A stretch of DNA of 64,000 nt from assembly GCF_008079445.1 (NCBI RefSeq), contig NZ_VRYH01000006.1:1-64000 (forward strand). Reading direction: 5' to 3'. The position numbers and the translations under genes are program-made. The DNA comes from Aidingimonas lacisalsi. Lineage in GTDB: Bacteria; Pseudomonadota; Gammaproteobacteria; Pseudomonadales; Halomonadaceae. A model generated the notes under the pieces. That model was given only the letters and a program-made list of their open reading frames with translations, was not told the origin of the DNA and made no database searches. How positions within the stretch are numbered: position 1 is the first letter of the stretch; every line of letters begins with the position of its first letter. Positions 17,687 to 27,132 of the stretch are shown here, piece after piece.

Positions 17687-19396
17687 ATGATGCTCAACGA
17701 CCCTGCTTCCAAGTACCGTCCCTTCGTCGCCGTCGATCTGCCGGATCGACAATGGCCCAATCACCGTATCGAGACGCCTCCGCAATGGTGCAGCGTCGAC
17801 ATGCGCGATGGTAACCAGGCATTGATCGATCCCATGGATATGGAGCGCAAGCGCCGCTTCTTCGAGCTGCTTGTCGGGCTGGGGTTCAAACAGATCGAGG
17901 TGGGATTTCCGTCGGCCTCTCAGATCGATTTCGATTATGTGCGCGAACTGATCGATAACGATCTCATACCCGACGATGTCGCCATTCAGGTGTTGACTCA
18001 GGCTCGGCCGCATTTGATCGACCGGACGTTCGAGGCTCTTGCCGGGGCGAGAAAGGCGATCGTGCATGTCTACAACGCCACGGATCCGATGTTCCGTGAG
18101 GTCGTCTTCAAGGTCGACAAGCCGGAGTGCATCAAGATTGCGACCGACGCGACTTCCCGGATTCGCCAATTGATGGCGGATCATCCGGAGACCGACTGGA
18201 CCTTTCAGTACTCGCCGGAGCTGTTCACGTCCACCGAGCTCGATTTTGCTGTCGAGATCGTCGAAGCGGTCATGGATACGTATGAACCCACGACCGACAA
18301 GCCGATGATCGTCAATCTGCCAGCGACGGTGGAGATGGCGACTCCCAATCACTACGCCGACCAGATCGAGTGGTTCTGTCGCCATGTCAAGAACCGCGAT
18401 AGCCTGATCGTCAGCGTCCATCCCCATAATGACCGCGGAACGGGAATCGCGGCGGCCGAACTGGCAGTGATGGCGGGTGCCGATCGCGTCGAAGGCACGC
18501 TGTTCGGCAATGGCGAACGTACCGGTAACGTCGATATCGTCACCCTGGCGATGAACCTCTATACGCAGGGGGTGCATCCTGGGCTCGACTTTTCCAATAT
18601 CACTCCCGTTATGCGCGAGGTGGAATATTGCAACCAATTGCCGGTGCATCCACGCCATCCGTATGTGGGAGATCTGGTATTCACGGCCTTCTCGGGATCG
18701 CATCAGGACGCGATCAAGAAAGGCATGAATGAGCGTCGTCAGCATCCTGATGCGATGTGGGACGTGCCGTATCTGCCTATCGATCCGATGGACGTCGGGC
18801 GCAGTTACGAAGCTGTGATTCGCGTCAACAGCCAGTCCGGCAAAGGGGGTGTTTCCTACCTGCTCGAACAGGAGCACGGCATTGAACTGCCGCGCCGCTT
18901 GTCCATCGAGTTCAGTCAGGTGGTGCAGGAAGTGGCCGAGCGTACCGGCAAGGAAATTACGTCGCGGATGATCTTTCAGGTATTTGCCGATGAGTATCTT
19001 GATGCCGATCAGCCGTATGCGTTGATCAGCCACCGCCTGTCTTCCGATCCCGATAGCCCGCATGTGCGTATGGAAGCGATTATCGAGGCACAGGGCGAAC
19101 GCCAGACCATCGTCGGGGAAGGCAATGGACCACTGGCCGCCTTCATCAAGGCATTGGCGGCGCATGGCGTGGATGCCGAAATCATCGATTATCACGAACA
19201 CTCCCGAGGCCAGGGCTCGGATGCGGAAGCGATTGCCTATGTCGAAGTCCGCCTCGATGGCAAGGCGGTCTTCGGTGTCGGTATCGACGGCAGTATCACC
19301 AGTGCTTCCATGAAAGGCGTGATCAGTGCCCTCAATCGTCACTTGTCGACGACGGAGAAAGTCGCCCCCAATGTCACGGCCGAGACACTGACCTGA
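17687..19396 (+). CDS. leuA: 2-isopropylmalate synthase (long type)
   Basis: 569 residues. First committed step of leucine synthesis: acetyl-CoA plus 2-oxoisovalerate. It is the long form, distinct from the 523-residue E. coli type. Catalytic barrel with the metal and substrate motif [11 protein letters not shown] near residue 38, the second motif [12 protein letters not shown] with the metal-binding histidines, and [12 protein letters not shown]. The C-terminal allosteric LeuA dimer domain spans about 430-560. ATG at 17687 (a second ATG follows) with GGAG upstream. It stands alone, with no leuB, leuC or leuD neighbours, between a leucine leader and a strong terminator. Confidence 0.96.
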   Translation: MMLNDPASKYRPFVAVDLPDRQWPNHRIETPPQWCSVDMRDGNQALIDPMDMERKRRFFELLVGLGFKQIEVGFPSASQIDFDYVRELIDNDLIPDDVAIQVLTQARPHLIDRTFEALAGARKAIVHVYNATDPMFREVVFKVDKPECIKIATDATSRIRQLMADHPETDWTFQYSPELFTSTELDFAVEIVEAVMDTYEPTTDKPMIVNLPATVEMATPNHYADQIEWFCRHVKNRDSLIVSVHPHNDRGTGIAAAELAVMAGADRVEGTLFGNGERTGNVDIVTLAMNLYTQGVHPGLDFSNITPVMREVEYCNQLPVHPRHPYVGDLVFTAFSGSHQDAIKKGMNERRQHPDAMWDVPYLPIDPMDVGRSYEAVIRVNSQSGKGGVSYLLEQEHGIELPRRLSIEFSQVVQEVAERTGKEITSRMIFQVFADEYLDADQPYALISHRLSSDPDSPHVRMEAIIEAQGERQTIVGEGNGPLAAFIKALAAHGVDAEIIDYHEHSRGQGSDAEAIAYVEVRLDGKAVFGVGIDGSITSASMKGVISALNRHLSTTEKVAPNVTAETLT

Positions 19397-19406
19397 GGAT
19401 AGCGCG

Positions 19407-19429
19407 AAGGGGGGGCGGCGCCCTCCCTT
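19407..19429 (+). terminator. Rho-independent terminator of leuA
   Basis: 10-bp stem AAGGGGGGGC (19407-19416) / GCCCTCCCTT (19420-19429) with one G-T pair and a GGC loop, followed by TCTCTGT. It starts 11 nt after the leuA stop and also separates it from the convergent epmB. Confidence 0.85.
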
Positions 19430-19446
19430 TCTCTGTCGCTGCTCGT

Positions 19447-20481
19447 CTACAAGGCTGTCTTGCTCGCTTCTCCCGGAATTTCGCGCACCAGCCGTGGCAT
19501 CAGAAAGCCGGGCAAGCGGGTGCGCAATTCGTCGATCAAGCGGCGTGCGCCATCATCGGACACGTTGAAATGTGCAGCGCCGCTGACGGGGTCCAGTACA
19601 TGCAGGTAGTACGGCAGGATACCGGCGTTGAAGAGCCGTTCCGACAGCGCTTCCAGGTCATCGACGCTGTCATTGATGTCGTGGAGCAGGACGCTCTGGT
19701 TGAGCAGGGTCACGCCGAGTGCCTTGAGCCGGGCACAGGCAGTGATGACGGCATCATCGATTTCATTGGCATGATTGATGTGTAATACCACAACGGTTTG
19801 AAGCCGTGTCCGCGCAAGCCAGTCGAGCAGGGCGTCGTCGACGCGATCGGGAATGACGACCGGCAGGCGGGTATGGATACGCAGGCGTCTCAAATGGGGG
19901 ATGTCAGCCAGCTGTTCGACGAGCCAACTCAACTGACGGTCGTTGGCGGCCAGTGGATCCCCCCCGGAAAGAATCGCTTCACGTATACTGTCATCCCGCC
20001 GTAAGTAAGCCAGGCTGTCCCGCCATTGTGCGCGTGACGGTGAATTCTCCTGGTAGGGGAAGTGGCGACGGAAGCAGTAACGACAATTGATGGCGCAGGC
20101 GGGGCTGGCGATCAATAGAACCCGGCCATGGTATTTGTGGATCACGCCCTGACGTGGTGTCTGCGTGGCTTCATCGAGAGGGTCGGTGATGAAGCCTGCA
20201 ACCGTGTCATCTTCGACGTGGCGTGGCAGAACCTGGCGCAGCAATGGGTCCTGGGGGTCGCCGGGGCGAATTCGCTGGAGATAGGCTTCAGGAACGCGTA
20301 CCTCGAACAGGGCGTGTCCTCGTTCGGCGCCGGCTAGCCAGCTAGGCTCCAGACCGACTCGACGGCATAGTTCCCGGGGATCACGGATGGCTTGGGCGAG
20401 TTGGGTTTGCCAACCGAGGGCCGGCTCATCGCGGGTCGCGATAGTATTGGTCTGCACATTGGCTGGGCTTCGGGTTATCAT
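19447..20481 (-). CDS. epmB: EF-P (R)-beta-lysylation enzyme EpmB (lysine 2,3-aminomutase)
   Basis: 344 residues from the ATG at 20481 (E. coli 342). Radical-SAM, PLP-dependent aminomutase converting alpha-lysine to (R)-beta-lysine for attachment to elongation factor P. The cluster cysteines are in CAINCRYCFRRHF, and the PLP and substrate region shows SGGDPL and HYLHVLDPVSGAAHF-type residues near the end. Homology with E. coli begins near residue 10, supporting this ATG over a frame that is open 24 codons further up into the efp promoter region. It is divergent from efp, forming a complete EF-P modification cassette with epmA. Confidence 0.94.
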   Translation of the reverse strand: MITRSPANVQTNTIATRDEPALGWQTQLAQAIRDPRELCRRVGLEPSWLAGAERGHALFEVRVPEAYLQRIRPGDPQDPLLRQVLPRHVEDDTVAGFITDPLDEATQTPRQGVIHKYHGRVLLIASPACAINCRYCFRRHFPYQENSPSRAQWRDSLAYLRRDDSIREAILSGGDPLAANDRQLSWLVEQLADIPHLRRLRIHTRLPVVIPDRVDDALLDWLARTRLQTVVVLHINHANEIDDAVITACARLKALGVTLLNQSVLLHDINDSVDDLEALSERLFNAGILPYYLHVLDPVSGAAHFNVSDDGARRLIDELRTRLPGFLMPRLVREIPGEASKTAL

Positions 20482-20569
20482 GCGACACCAGTTACGAAAG
20501 GCGAGCAAGGCTCGTTGGACATTCAGCAGCACGGGCATTGAACCCGTCGGCATTTAGTAGCGAGGGATC

Positions 20570-21136
20570 ATGGCAAGCTATTCTACCAATGAATTCAAGG
20601 GCGGTCTGAAAGTCATGCTCGATGGCGATCCCTGTGCCATCGTCGAAAATGAATTCGTCAAACCCGGCAAGGGGCAGGCCTTCAACCGGGTCAAACTGCG
20701 CAACCTGATGACCGGCAGGGTCTGGGAGCGTACGTTCAAGTCCGGTGAGTCCCTCGAAGCCGCTGATGTGCTCGAACTCGAGATGGAGTATCTCTATACC
20801 GACGGTGAGATGTGGTACTTCATGCTCAATGACGGTTCGTTCGAGCAGTACCCGGTAGAGAAACGGGCTCTGGGCGATACCGAGAAGTGGCTCAAGGAGC
20901 AGGTGGTCTACACCGTCACGCTCTGGAACGACAATGTCATCAATGTCACACCACCGAATTTCATCGAGCTGGAAGTCGTCGAAACCGATCCGGGCGTCAA
21001 GGGCGATACCGCTCAGGGTGGCTCCAAGCCGGCTACGCTCTCTTCCGGTGCTGTGGCGCGTGTGCCCTTGTTCATCAACGAAGGGGAGGTGTTGAAGATA
21101 GACACGCGGACCGGGGAGTATGTCGGTCGCGCCTGA
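20570..21136 (+). CDS. efp: Elongation factor P
   Basis: 188 residues. Rescues ribosomes stalled at polyproline. The three beta-barrel domains are full length. The modified lysine is Lys34 in KPGKGQA, as in E. coli EF-P, consistent with beta-lysylation by the flanking epmA and epmB. The C-terminal segment [14 protein letters not shown] is typical. Start ATG at 20570. Genes epmB (upstream, divergent) and epmA (36 nt downstream) flank it; no epmC hydroxylase is seen here. Confidence 0.97.
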   Translation: MASYSTNEFKGGLKVMLDGDPCAIVENEFVKPGKGQAFNRVKLRNLMTGRVWERTFKSGESLEAADVLELEMEYLYTDGEMWYFMLNDGSFEQYPVEKRALGDTEKWLKEQVVYTVTLWNDNVINVTPPNFIELEVVETDPGVKGDTAQGGSKPATLSSGAVARVPLFINEGEVLKIDTRTGEYVGRA

Positions 21137-21171
21137 ATCTCTTGCTGCACCCGGCCATACAGGGATGAGCG

Positions 21172-22149
21172 ATGTCCCAAACTGACTGGCAACCGACGGC
21201 ATCCATCGAGACGCTTCGAGAGCGGGCGCGCTTGCTGGCCCATACAAGGGCATTCTTCGCTGAGCGCGGGGTGTTGGAGGTGGAAACGCCGGTGTTGGGA
21301 CATGGCGGAAGTACTGATGTGCACCTGCAGTCGTTGAGCTGCGAGGCGATGACGGATGCAGGGCAGGAGCGCCTATGGCTGCAAACGTCGCCTGAGTTTC
21401 ATATGAAGCGGCTCCTGGCGGCGGGTAGCGGCCCGATTTTCCAGCTTTCGCGTAGCTTTCGCGACGGCGAGGTCGGGCGGCGACATAACCTCGAGTTCAC
21501 CATGCTGGAGTGGTATCGGCCAGGCTTGGATCTGGAGGGCATGATTGCCGAGGTCGAGTCGCTGATCCGTCATGTGCTGCCATTCGATCCCGGACCATGC
21601 CGGCACTACCGTTATCGCGACCTGTTTCGCGACCGGCTCGGTATCGACCCGCTGACTCGTTCTCTGACCGAATTACGGGATTGCGCATCCCGGCATGGTG
21701 GGCTGGACATGAGCCAGGAAGGTCGTGATGACTGCCTGGATCTCTTGATGAGCCTCATTATCGAGCCGGATCTGGGGCAACAGTGTGTGGCGGTGGTGAC
21801 TGACTATCCGGCCAGTCAAGCTGCATTGGCGCGCCATCATCGCGATGCTGAAGATGGCAGTCTGGTAGCGGCACGTTTCGAAGTTTACCTGGCGGGCCTG
21901 GAATTGGCCAATGGGTATGACGAACTCACCGATCCGCAGGAGCAGGCAGCGCGTTTTGCCGACGACAATGCGCGTCGACGGCAGCTCGGTAAGCGGGAAG
22001 TGGCGCCAGATCAGCGATTGCTGGCGGCTCTGGAAGCCGGTCTGCCGATTGGCAGCGGCGTTGCCTTGGGGTTGGACCGCCTGTTACAACTCGCCTTGGG
22101 AAAAGCATGCGTGCGCGAGGTGATGGCATTTTCCACATCGAATTGCTGA
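21172..22149 (+). CDS. epmA: EF-P--(R)-beta-lysine ligase EpmA (GenX/PoxA)
   Basis: 325 residues, the length of E. coli EpmA. A paralogue of the lysyl-tRNA synthetase catalytic core without the anticodon-binding domain; it ligates (R)-beta-lysine to Lys34 of EF-P. Class II motifs: motif 2 FQLSRSFRDGEVGRRHNLEFTMLEWY (about 92-117) and motif 3 GSGVALGLDRLLQLA near 296-310. It follows efp by 35 nt on the same strand. Confidence 0.96.
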   Translation: MSQTDWQPTASIETLRERARLLAHTRAFFAERGVLEVETPVLGHGGSTDVHLQSLSCEAMTDAGQERLWLQTSPEFHMKRLLAAGSGPIFQLSRSFRDGEVGRRHNLEFTMLEWYRPGLDLEGMIAEVESLIRHVLPFDPGPCRHYRYRDLFRDRLGIDPLTRSLTELRDCASRHGGLDMSQEGRDDCLDLLMSLIIEPDLGQQCVAVVTDYPASQAALARHHRDAEDGSLVAARFEVYLAGLELANGYDELTDPQEQAARFADDNARRRQLGKREVAPDQRLLAALEAGLPIGSGVALGLDRLLQLALGKACVREVMAFSTSNC

Positions 22150-22188
22150 CGCCACAGTGGCTCTGAAGCGTCGGTGCTGCGCCTCTCT

Positions 22189-23118
22189 TCAGGAGTCTTT
22201 GCTGGAGCTCGTGGGGAGCGCTTGATCGAGCCGTTCTCCCATGGCGACCTGGGTATCGCCGCCGAGCTCGTCGAAGGTAACCTCGTTACCGAAGCAGACC
22301 ACGACAGTGGAGCCGAGCTTGAAACGGCCCATTTCCCTGCCTTTCTCGAGCGTGATGGGGGCATCGAAGCGAATGGACTGCACTTGGTCCGATTGTGGTG
22401 TCACCTGGCCTGCCCAGACGGTTTCGATGGCGGCAACGATCATGGCTCCGACCAGTACCATGGCCATGGGTCCCTCCTCGGTATCGAACACGCACACCAG
22501 TCGTTCGTTTCGGGCAAACAGGTTGGGGACATGATCGGCCGTCGCCTGGTTCACGGAAAATATCCGGCCGGGCACATACACCATTTCCCGTAGCGTTCCC
22601 GTGACAGGCATATGGACGCGATGATAATCCTTGGGCGATAAGTAGATAGTGGCAAAGCTGCCCTGGCGAAATGGGGCTGCCCGCCGCATGTCACCGCCCA
22701 ATAGACTGGTGATCGAATAGGCTTGTCCTTTTGCCTGAATCAGTGTCCCGTGATGAGTTCGCCCCGCTTGCGACAGTGTGCCATCGGCAGGAGAGACGAT
22801 CCCGTTGCCGATTGGGCGGGCATCGGCTTTCAGTGCACGGGTAAAGAAATCATTGAAGGTGGCGTAGGCGCCTGGATCCGGTTCCAGAGCCTGGCTCATG
22901 TCGACCTGAAATCGGCGGATAAAGGCGGTGATGAGCAGTCGCTTGAGCCAGTCGATACGTGTATCGGCCAGCATCCCCACGACACGTGAAATGAGGTGGT
23001 GGGGGAGAGGGTATTGAATCAGGGCAAAGAGTTTGGCGCGTGACAAGGAGATGTACTCTGGTTCGGGCTTCGGGCTTCGGGCTTCGGGCTTCGGGCTTCG
23101 GGCTTCGGGCTTCGGCAT
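22189..23118 (-). CDS. psd: Phosphatidylserine decarboxylase proenzyme
   Basis: 309 residues as opened from the ATG at 23118. Makes phosphatidylethanolamine from phosphatidylserine at the inner membrane; it self-cleaves at the LGST motif (FKLGSTVVV near residue 273) to form the pyruvoyl cofactor. Other conserved parts: [30 protein letters not shown]. The first about 21 residues (PKPEARS repeated) come from a 7-bp tandem repeat and have no counterpart in other Psd proteins, whose homology begins near [16 protein letters not shown] start just after the repeat is an alternative. No good ribosome binding site is visible for either. It follows rhdA on the same strand by 23 nt. Confidence 0.93.
   Translation of the reverse strand: MPKPEARSPKPEARSPKPEPEYISLSRAKLFALIQYPLPHHLISRVVGMLADTRIDWLKRLLITAFIRRFQVDMSQALEPDPGAYATFNDFFTRALKADARPIGNGIVSPADGTLSQAGRTHHGTLIQAKGQAYSITSLLGGDMRRAAPFRQGSFATIYLSPKDYHRVHMPVTGTLREMVYVPGRIFSVNQATADHVPNLFARNERLVCVFDTEEGPMAMVLVGAMIVAAIETVWAGQVTPQSDQVQSIRFDAPITLEKGREMGRFKLGSTVVVCFGNEVTFDELGGDTQVAMGERLDQALPTSSSKDS
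23062..23115. repeat. Heptanucleotide tandem repeat (TTCGGGC, 7.7 copies) at the 5' end of psd
   Basis: Seven perfect copies of TTCGGGC (23062-23110) plus a partial copy to 23115. Read on the minus strand (GCCCGAA) it is translated in frame in psd as repeating PEARSPK. Because 7 is not a multiple of 3, any change in copy number shifts the frame relative to an upstream start. A second ATG at 23137, five bases after the rhdA stop codon region, reads into the repeat in another frame. Confidence 0.95.
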
Positions 23119-23141
23119 GGCTTGCGAAGCCCGTCATGCTA

Positions 23142-23972
23142 TCAGCGTTCGATCGGTGTGTCGTCGCGATTGCCCCACTCCTGCCATGAACCCGGGTAAG
23201 CGCGCATGCGCTCTATGCCCAATGCCTTGCCGACCAGCCAGGTGAATCCGCTGCGATGATGACTTTGGCAATGGGTGACCACCTCCATGTCCGGGGTGAT
23301 CCCCATGGCTTCCAGCTCGGTGACGAGTTCGACGTAATCGCGGATACGTAAGGCCCGCTCACGATCCATGGCATCGGTCCATTCCATATTCACGGCACCG
23401 GGAATATGGCCGAGATGACGGTTCTGACCCTTTTCTCCATCGTATTCTGCCGGCGAGCGAGCATCCCAGATGGCCAGTCCTTTCTCGCCTAGTCGTTCCT
23501 GCAGGCTTTCTCGGTCGATAGTGACGGCGGGATTGAGTATTTCGGCCCGGTAATCACTGGGTACGGGCGAATCGTCACCGACCGATTGCGGTAATCCTTC
23601 GGCACGCCAGGCATGAATGCCACCATTCAGATAGGAGTAGCGCTCGTGCCCGATCAGCTCCAGTGTCCAGAGCAGCCGTCCTGCCCAGCCGCCGCCTTCG
23701 TCGTCGTAGGCGACGACATGGCTGTCGCGTGTCAGGCCCAGCGATGAGAACAACGCCGACAATGCTTCGGTATCAGGCACCTCGGTGGGAATGTCCCCGC
23801 TGCCGCGCAACAGTCGCCGATGATCGAGAAACACGGCCCCTGGGACGTGCCCCTCGGCGTAGTTCTCGGGTTTCAAGGGAACATCGATGATCAGCAGTTC
23901 GGGGTTGTCGAGATGAGCTGCCAACTGATCGGGTTCGACGATCAGAGGGAGCAGGTTGTCTTCTGAACTCAT
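23142..23972 (-). CDS. rhdA: Thiosulfate sulfurtransferase (rhodanese), RhdA-like
   Basis: 276 residues with two rhodanese domains: an N-terminal inactive one (about 10-125) and a C-terminal catalytic one. The active cysteine is Cys235 in the loop HCQSHHRSG, the CQTHHRS-like loop of Azotobacter and Pseudomonas RhdA rather than the CGSGVTA loop of mercaptopyruvate sulfurtransferases. It transfers sulfane sulfur from thiosulfate to thiophilic acceptors. Next to psd, as in Pseudomonas, which supports the naming. ATG at 23972 with GAGGAG upstream. Confidence 0.9.
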   Translation of the reverse strand: MSSEDNLLPLIVEPDQLAAHLDNPELLIIDVPLKPENYAEGHVPGAVFLDHRRLLRGSGDIPTEVPDTEALSALFSSLGLTRDSHVVAYDDEGGGWAGRLLWTLELIGHERYSYLNGGIHAWRAEGLPQSVGDDSPVPSDYRAEILNPAVTIDRESLQERLGEKGLAIWDARSPAEYDGEKGQNRHLGHIPGAVNMEWTDAMDRERALRIRDYVELVTELEAMGITPDMEVVTHCQSHHRSGFTWLVGKALGIERMRAYPGSWQEWGNRDDTPIER

Positions 23973-24220
23973 GAGGAACTCCTCGATGGTGGAGAGAGCG
24001 TCTTGGCTCTGTCTATAAAATGACTGCGCTCGCCCAATACGGCGTTAAACGTCGGCTCACAATGCCTATCCACGCTAGGACAAGCCCGCCTCTGTGCCGA
24101 TGTTTGCCTGATCTGGCCATCGCTCGTCGATCGTTCAGACAGACCTTGGAATAATATGCTAATGATGGCATAAGCGCAGCCGGATGGCACAAGCCATGGC
24201 TCATGTTCGCCGTTCGCCAG
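23973..24220. other. 248-bp gap between rsgA and rhdA
   Basis: Both flanking genes are on the minus strand. The gap must hold the rsgA 3' end and the rhdA promoter. The only structure I see is a short imperfect inverted repeat around 24155-24172 (TATGC ... GCATA), followed on the minus strand by TTATT. No convincing gene. Confidence 0.4.
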
Positions 24221-25237
24221 TCAGTCATGGATGCCAAGACTGCCCAGGATGCGCCGGTAACTGGCGAAGCGCTCGGGATGAATATCCCCGCGCTCGACGG
24301 CAGCGAGTAGGGCGCAACCGGGTTCGTGCTGATGCCGGCAATCGCGAAAGCGGCATTGGCCAAGGAATGGACGGAATTCGATGAACCCCTCCGTGACTTG
24401 TTGCGCATCGAGATGACCCAACCCGAACTCGCGGATGCCGGGGGAGTCGATCAGTTCTCCACCGGTGGGCAATGGATAGAGTTGAGCGGTCGTGGTCGTA
24501 TGCGTTCCTTTACGAGCATCACCGGAAAGCGCTCCGATCCGCAGTGATGTGTCGGGAAGCATGCGGTCGATAAGTGAGGACTTACCCACCCCACTCTGGC
24601 CGACAAATACGGATGTCTTGTCGGTCAACTGTCGGTACAGATCGTCGAGCCCCGCGCTTTGCGCCGTCGTCGCCCGGATAGTGGGATAGCCAAGTGCTGC
24701 GTAACGCGACAACAAGGGGGCGAGTTCGCCACGCTCGCCTGGCAGCAGGTCGCACTTGTTGAGTACCAGCACCGGTGGAATACCTGTCGCTTCGGCAGCA
24801 ACCAGATAGCGATCGATCAGATTGGGGTGGGGTTCCGGTTCGACCGCAAACACGATCAGTATCTGGTCGATATTGGCCGCCACGGGTTTTAGCTGTCCCC
24901 GTGCATCCGGACGCTCCAGGACGTTGCTGCGTTCTGTGCGAGCGACGACGACGCCGCTGTCGTCGTCGGCAGCACGCCAGACGACATGATCGCCGGTCAC
25001 CAATCCGTCAAGGTTGGCGCGTAGGTGGCAGCGATGATGGTGGCCGTCGTCGGCGGCACGGACCTCAAGACTGTGGCCGAAGTGAGCGATTACTCGCCCT
25101 TCGCGCTCGGCACCGAGCTCGCCTGCCATGAGCCGCGAGGAGTCTGCCTGATCCCGTTTTGTAGCTCGGGTCGCACGTTCGGCCTGGATCTTTTCGATTC
25201 GCCAGCGTTGCTGGCGAGTCAGTTTGCGTTTGTTCAT
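24221..25237 (-). CDS. rsgA: Small ribosomal subunit biogenesis GTPase RsgA
   Basis: 338 residues from the ATG at 25237. Circularly permuted GTPase that checks late 30S assembly. An OB-fold (about 45-105) is followed by the permuted G motifs NKCDLL (G4), [10 protein letters not shown] (G1) and [10 protein letters not shown] (G3). A C-terminal zinc knuckle reads [14 protein letters not shown]. The N-terminus [16 protein letters not shown] is the usual basic extension. It is divergent from orn, as in E. coli. The frame is open 33 codons further upstream without homology. Confidence 0.96.
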   Translation of the reverse strand: MNKRKLTRQQRWRIEKIQAERATRATKRDQADSSRLMAGELGAEREGRVIAHFGHSLEVRAADDGHHHRCHLRANLDGLVTGDHVVWRAADDDSGVVVARTERSNVLERPDARGQLKPVAANIDQILIVFAVEPEPHPNLIDRYLVAAEATGIPPVLVLNKCDLLPGERGELAPLLSRYAALGYPTIRATTAQSAGLDDLYRQLTDKTSVFVGQSGVGKSSLIDRMLPDTSLRIGALSGDARKGTHTTTTAQLYPLPTGGELIDSPGIREFGLGHLDAQQVTEGFIEFRPFLGQCRFRDCRHQHEPGCALLAAVERGDIHPERFASYRRILGSLGIHD

Positions 25238-25254
25238 TCGCACCCAAAGCTTTG

Positions 25255-25260
25255 TACAAT
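25255..25260 (+). promoter_or_regulatory. Candidate -10 element of the orn promoter
   Basis: TACAAT at 25255-25260, 62 nt before the orn ATG and inside the rsgA/orn divergent gap. The -35 region (TTCATT at about 25233, 16-nt spacer) is poor, so this is tentative. Confidence 0.35.
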
Positions 25261-25321
25261 AGACTCGAATTCTACCCAGAGGCAGGGGGTGTTGTCCGCC
25301 TGCAACGTCAAGGAGAGCCGG

Positions 25322-25903
25322 ATGTCTCAACCACAAGCCCCACGTGATGATCTACTGGTCTGGATCGACCTGGAAATGACTGGGCTGGATCCTGAACGCG
25401 AACGTATCATCGAAGTGGCGACCTTGATTACCGACAATCATTTGAATCTGATTGCCGAAGGACCGGTCATTGCCGTTCATCAGCCCGATGCATTGCTTGA
25501 CGGGATGGACTCGTGGAATCGTAAGACGCACGGCGAGTCGGGGTTGATCGAGCGCGTCAAGGAGAGCGCCACCGATACTGCCGACGCCGAACGTTTGACG
25601 CTCGACTTTCTGAAGACCCATGTCAAACCTGGATCGTCACCGGTATGCGGCAATAGTGTGCATCAGGATCGTCGTTTTCTCGAACGTGAGATGCCCAATC
25701 TGCTGACGTTTTTCCACTACCGTAACCTGGATGTCTCTACGGTGAAGGAGCTCGCCAGGCGTTGGAACCCCAGTGCCTTGAAAGGATTTGAAAAGCGCAA
25801 CGCTCACCAAGCGCTCGATGACATCCGGGAATCGGTCGCTGAGCTGGCGCACTATCGAGACACGTTCATACGCCTGGTGCCAACCAGTGACGAAGAAGAG
25901 TGA
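25322..25903 (+). CDS. orn: Oligoribonuclease
   Basis: 193 residues. DEDDh 3'-5' exonuclease that degrades 2-5 nt RNA and the c-di-GMP breakdown product pGpG. Exo motifs: [18 protein letters not shown] (Exo I, Asp and Glu), [12 protein letters not shown] (Exo II) and [12 protein letters not shown] (Exo III with His and Asp). ATG at 25322 with AAGGAGA upstream. Relevant to the c-di-GMP receptor gene at 13.4 kb only in a general cellular sense. Confidence 0.97.
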   Translation: MSQPQAPRDDLLVWIDLEMTGLDPERERIIEVATLITDNHLNLIAEGPVIAVHQPDALLDGMDSWNRKTHGESGLIERVKESATDTADAERLTLDFLKTHVKPGSSPVCGNSVHQDRRFLEREMPNLLTFFHYRNLDVSTVKELARRWNPSALKGFEKRNAHQALDDIRESVAELAHYRDTFIRLVPTSDEEE

Positions 25904-25925
25904 GGACGAGTGCTGGTGCCGTTCG

Positions 25926-27032
25926 TCACCCTTTCGCAATCATCCGTTGCCGCTTTTCCGTCTGACGTGCGAGTGCCCAGCGAACGTGCTCACGCACGAG
26001 GTCGGAAGGGTAAGCAAGCCGGGCCCGTAGTGCGGCTTCGACTTCCGTACTCCAGGGGGCGTTTCCCAGCCCCACCGCCAGGTTACGCAACCAGCGTTCA
26101 TAGCCGATGCGGCGGATCGGGCTGCCTTCGGTCTTGGCCAGGAACTCTTCACGGCTCCAGCCAAAGAGCGTGATCAGGTCAATGCGATCGAGATCATGTC
26201 GAGGGGCAAAGTCGCCCTCGTCACTGACTCGTGTAAAACGCGTGAAAGGACAGACGAGCTGGCAGTCGTCGCAGCCGTAGACACGATTGCCGATCGCTTC
26301 GCGGTATTGCTCGGGGATGCTGCCTGGCAATTCGATGGTCAGGTAGGAGATGCAACGGCGTGAATCGACCACCTTGTCATCCACGATGGCACCGGTAGGG
26401 CAGGCGGTCTGGCATGACGAGCAACTGCCGCAGTGCTCGGCCTCGAAGGGTTGATCCACGGGCAGCGGAAGATTCGTATAAAGTTCCCCGAGGAAAAACA
26501 GTGACCCCGCTTGCGGGTTGAGGAGCATCGAGTTCTTGCCGAACCAGCCAAGTCCGGCTTTTTGCGCAAGTGCTCGCTCCATGACCGGTGCCGAGTCGAC
26601 AAAGGCACGATAGCCGAACTGGCCGACCTCGTCTTCGATGAGCTTGGCCAGTTGCGCCAGACGCTTGCGTATGACTTTGTGGTAGTCGCGCCCTACGGCA
26701 TAACGCGAGATATAAGCACGTTCCGGTTGTCCTAGCACTTTGGTGGTTTCGACTTCCGGAGGGAGGTAGTCCATGCGGACACTGATGACGCGTATCGTGC
26801 CGGGTACCAGTTCGGCCGGCCGTGTTCGTTTGCGACCGTGCTTGGCCATGAAGTGCATCTCACCGTGATAGCCATTCGCCAGCCAGCGCTCGTGATAGCG
26901 TTCGTGTGTCTCAAGATCGGTATCGGTGATGCCGACTTGCTGAAATCCTAGCTCGCGCCCCCAAGTCTTGATGAGGACGGCGAGTTCGTTGAGATCAGCA
27001 TCATTCAGTTGGCGTTCGGCGGCGGATGACAT
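25926..27032 (-). CDS. queG: Epoxyqueuosine reductase QueG
   Basis: 368 residues from the ATG at 27032. Cobalamin-dependent reductase completing queuosine in tRNA. Two 4Fe-4S cysteine sets are seen, CGSCSSCQTACP and, with preceding Cys, GCDDCQLVCP, plus the conserved VDSAPVMERALAQKAGLGW with the catalytic aspartate. Homology with E. coli QueG begins at about the chosen ATG. A GTG start at 27089 would add 19 residues. Convergent with orn and divergent from nnr, as in E. coli gene order. Confidence 0.95.
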   Translation of the reverse strand: MSSAAERQLNDADLNELAVLIKTWGRELGFQQVGITDTDLETHERYHERWLANGYHGEMHFMAKHGRKRTRPAELVPGTIRVISVRMDYLPPEVETTKVLGQPERAYISRYAVGRDYHKVIRKRLAQLAKLIEDEVGQFGYRAFVDSAPVMERALAQKAGLGWFGKNSMLLNPQAGSLFFLGELYTNLPLPVDQPFEAEHCGSCSSCQTACPTGAIVDDKVVDSRRCISYLTIELPGSIPEQYREAIGNRVYGCDDCQLVCPFTRFTRVSDEGDFAPRHDLDRIDLITLFGWSREEFLAKTEGSPIRRIGYERWLRNLAVGLGNAPWSTEVEAALRARLAYPSDLVREHVRWALARQTEKRQRMIAKG

Positions 27033-27132
27033 GATAGTGAAAATATCGTGGTGTTGTACGGTCCGTACTTTGGCTGGCGCGGTGCTCACCCTACACTAGT
27101 ACAAGACCCTCATGCCATGCACGGAGACGCAT

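Noticed and set aside
17564-19342. 592-codon open frame on the minus strand opposite leuA
   Set aside because: Antisense shadow of a clear leuA; the translation is His- and Arg-rich without any family pattern, as expected for the complement of a GC-rich gene.
23062-23115. Possible CRISPR-like or REP repeat
   Set aside because: The units are only 7 bp, directly adjoining and without spacers; it is a simple tandem repeat.
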